Source: Blautia wexlerae DSM 19850 (lineage in GTDB: Bacteria; Bacillota; Clostridia; Lachnospirales; Lachnospiraceae). Taken from it: a stretch of DNA of 64,000 nt. Location of the stretch: assembly GCF_025148125.1 (NCBI RefSeq), contig NZ_CP102267.1, forward strand, positions 3,048,501 through 3,112,500. The letters are read 5' to 3'. Positions within the stretch are counted from its first letter, which is position 1, and every line of letters begins with the position of its first letter. Below are positions 62,608-64,000 of the stretch, piece by piece. The notes beneath the pieces are model-generated. The model worked only from the letters and a program-made list of their open reading frames with translations, searched no databases and had not been told where the DNA came from. Position numbers and translations under genes: made by a program.

Positions 62608-64000
62608 TTAAATCGCAATTAAATCTTTCCAAGTAGCAGATCCGCAAATACCATCCACTTCCAGAACTTCTTTTCTGGATTCCTGATAAGCTTTCAGAGC
62701 GTAAATCGTGTTTGCATCTGCTGTCCATGTAAGTTTCAGGGCTTTGCCGTTTTTGCCTTTAAAGCCTCTGGCTCTTAATATTTCCTGTAAGAGAAGCACA
62801 GATGTATTTTTGTCTCCTGCTTTTACTGTCTCTGGGTTAAACATGTAGCTGCCTCCTTCTGGGTTTGTTGTCTTGTCTGTTTCATCTTTATCTGCAGATA
62901 AAACAATTGAATAGTCCGGTGTACAGAATTTTGTCCCCGGAAGATTACTGTTGTAATAACTCTTCTGGCAGACCCCGCCACCATTTGCCACGATACCGGA
63001 TGCTCCGGAAGTATTTCCCTCAATCGTCCAGAACCTGTCTCCGGTTACTTTTGTTACAAAGCCGGTGTGGGTAAAGGTACCTCCGTATTTAAAGATAACA
63101 ATATCTCCAACTTTTGGATTGGCATTTTTTACAAATAAGACGCCTAAGGTTGGGCAGTATACATACGGCCAGTGTTTTAAGAGTTTCTTTGCATTATCCA
63201 GACCAAAAGCTTTCATGAAACACCAGGAGATAAACGCTGCGCACCAGGGCTGCCCCTGATAGGATGGTTTTATATCTCTCCAATATTTTGTATAGTTTGC
63301 TGATCCGGCATTTCCAGTCTTGCTGTCAAGCTTACTGTTATTTTTCTTTTCCAGGTACCCGATCTCTTCTTCTGCAATTCCCAGAACTACGTTGATAGCT
63401 TCACTCTTTGTCATGACTGTGTTTTCCTTTTTTATATCTTTTGCTTCGTTATAATCTTTGTAAAATATATTTCTATCTACAGTTCCGCTGATGCCAGGTA
63501 TCTTTGCTTTACTGGAATACTGCCAGCCCACACCAAAGTCCGGCCGGAGTCGTTCCTGTAAAGTACCGTTATCTGATGCCGGATAACGTGCAATCCAGAA
63601 ATCGTATTTTTTCAGATGGCTACAAATTACATTCAGGTACCAATCCACATTGCAATAAATACCAAATTTATATCCCGCTGCCGTGATAATCTTTTCGAAT
63701 GCTTCTGCCAATTTATGGATCTGTTCAGCTCCAAGGCTTCTCTGATTATTCCATTCCAGATCCAGCCAGACCGGATACTGCAGTTTTCGCCCGTTCAGAA
63801 CTTCCACGACCTTCTTGGCTTCGCTCTGTATCTCTGCAACTGTCATAGCATAGGAATACTTATATGCCCCAACCGGGATATTGTATTTCCGGCATTCAGA
63901 GAAGTTCTGCTCAAAGTAGCTATCTATCACGTTTCCCGCTTCTGTAATCCGCAGGATTGCGAACCCCATGCCGTAATCAGCAACTGTTTTCCAGTCAATT
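62608..64000 (-). CDS. Phage-type endolysin: GH25 lysozyme + CHAP + peptidoglycan-binding domain (5' end outside window)
   Basis: Multi-domain cell-wall hydrolase. From the window edge the frame reads IDWKTVADYGMGFAILRITEAG and shows a GH25 muramidase domain (catalytic DxE in PVWLDLEWN), then a CHAP-like amidase/endopeptidase domain with catalytic Cys in GQPWCAAFISWCF and His in GTFTHTGFV, and a C-terminal peptidoglycan-binding domain (VKAGDKNTSVLLLQEILRARGF...GICGSATWKDL). There is no signal peptide in the visible part. The combination is typical of phage lysins, often placed near a prophage end. An internal ATG at 63969 is not the true start because the GH25 fold begins before it. Confidence 0.92.
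   Translation of the reverse strand, partial: IDWKTVADYGMGFAILRITEAGNVIDSYFEQNFSECRKYNIPVGAYKYSYAMTVAEIQSEAKKVVEVLNGRKLQYPVWLDLEWNNQRSLGAEQIHKLAEAFEKIITAAGYKFGIYCNVDWYLNVICSHLKKYDFWIARYPASDNGTLQERLRPDFGVGWQYSSKAKIPGISGTVDRNIFYKDYNEAKDIKKENTVMTKSEAINVVLGIAEEEIGYLEKKNNSKLDSKTGNAGSANYTKYWRDIKPSYQGQPWCAAFISWCFMKAFGLDNAKKLLKHWPYVYCPTLGVLFVKNANPKVGDIVIFKYGGTFTHTGFVTKVTGDRFWTIEGNTSGASGIVANGGGVCQKSYYNSNLPGTKFCTPDYSIVLSADKDETDKTTNPEGGSYMFNPETVKAGDKNTSVLLLQEILRARGFKGKNGKALKLTWTADANTIYALKAYQESRKEVLEVDGICGSATWKDLIAI

Noticed and set aside
1..64000. tRNA, rRNA, CRISPR arrays and known riboswitches
   Set aside because: No tRNA-like cloverleaf, rRNA-like stretch, spaced repeats or conserved riboswitch core was recognised by eye; a covariance-model search would be decisive.

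Overview
This 64 kb window is chromosomal DNA of a low-GC, endospore-forming Clostridia member. The gene content and order look like family Lachnospiraceae (Blautia/Dorea/Ruminococcus-like). The evidence is a Gram-positive core: spo0A, spoIVB, a complete spoIIIAA-AH operon, cotJA/cotJB, RNase Y, a LexA box of the Firmicutes type in front of recA, and a fused accD-accA gene. No rRNA, tRNA or CRISPR array was seen.

Layout. 0-6 kb: pgk (cut by the window edge) and gap, a PHP-family phosphatase, and an amylosucrase-like GH13 enzyme with a tandem decapeptide tail. 6-16 kb: a CtpE-like P-type ATPase, an iscR/nifS/nifU iron-sulfur operon, a SpoVB-like flippase, DAHP synthase, xerD and a SpoIIM-like protein. 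15.8-21 kb: rny, recX/recA and glgA. 21-32.4 kb: the classic Firmicutes chain asp23-nusB-xseA-xseB-ispA-dxs-tlyA-nadK-argR-recN-spoIVB-spo0A, all on the minus strand. 32.5-39.3 kb: prfC and spoIIIAA-AH. 39.3-44.3 kb: gltX, a UvrD-like helicase, a phosphopantetheinyl transferase and an unrecognised secreted or anchored protein, packed directly in front of spoIIIA. 45-52.6 kb: type II fatty-acid synthesis (acpP, fabD, fabG, fabF, accB, fabZ, accC, accDA). 52.8-54 kb: a SEDS glycosyltransferase. 54-60.4 kb: a TetR / MMPL transporter / giant heptad-repeat secreted protein module. 60.6-62.5 kb: an MBL hydrolase and the cotJ spore-coat operon. 62.6-64 kb: the 3' part of a phage-type endolysin.

How it fits together. 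Most genes are housekeeping or sporulation genes in long minus-strand operons. Two loci stand out. First, cotJC stops after 32 codons, exactly at its conserved QYGGP motif, and a phage-type endolysin gene follows. This looks like a prophage or similar element inserted into a sporulation gene (a 'skin-like' arrangement). Second, a divergent TetR regulator with three copies of the operator TGACT-NNN-AGTCA controls an RND/MMPL transporter and a 1004-residue Xxx-Leu-Xxx-Xxx-Gly repeat protein that has a signal peptide but no membrane anchor.

The non-coding DNA is also unusual. There are two ~215 bp near-perfect palindromes with a shared core but unrelated, self-complementary arms; a third ~220 bp palindrome; a 144 bp multi-hairpin repeat with GTTACTGTTCAC ends in two copies plus fragments; and a ~50 bp repeat in two copies. 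The fatty-acid operon carries FabT-like palindromes that overlap its -10 boxes.
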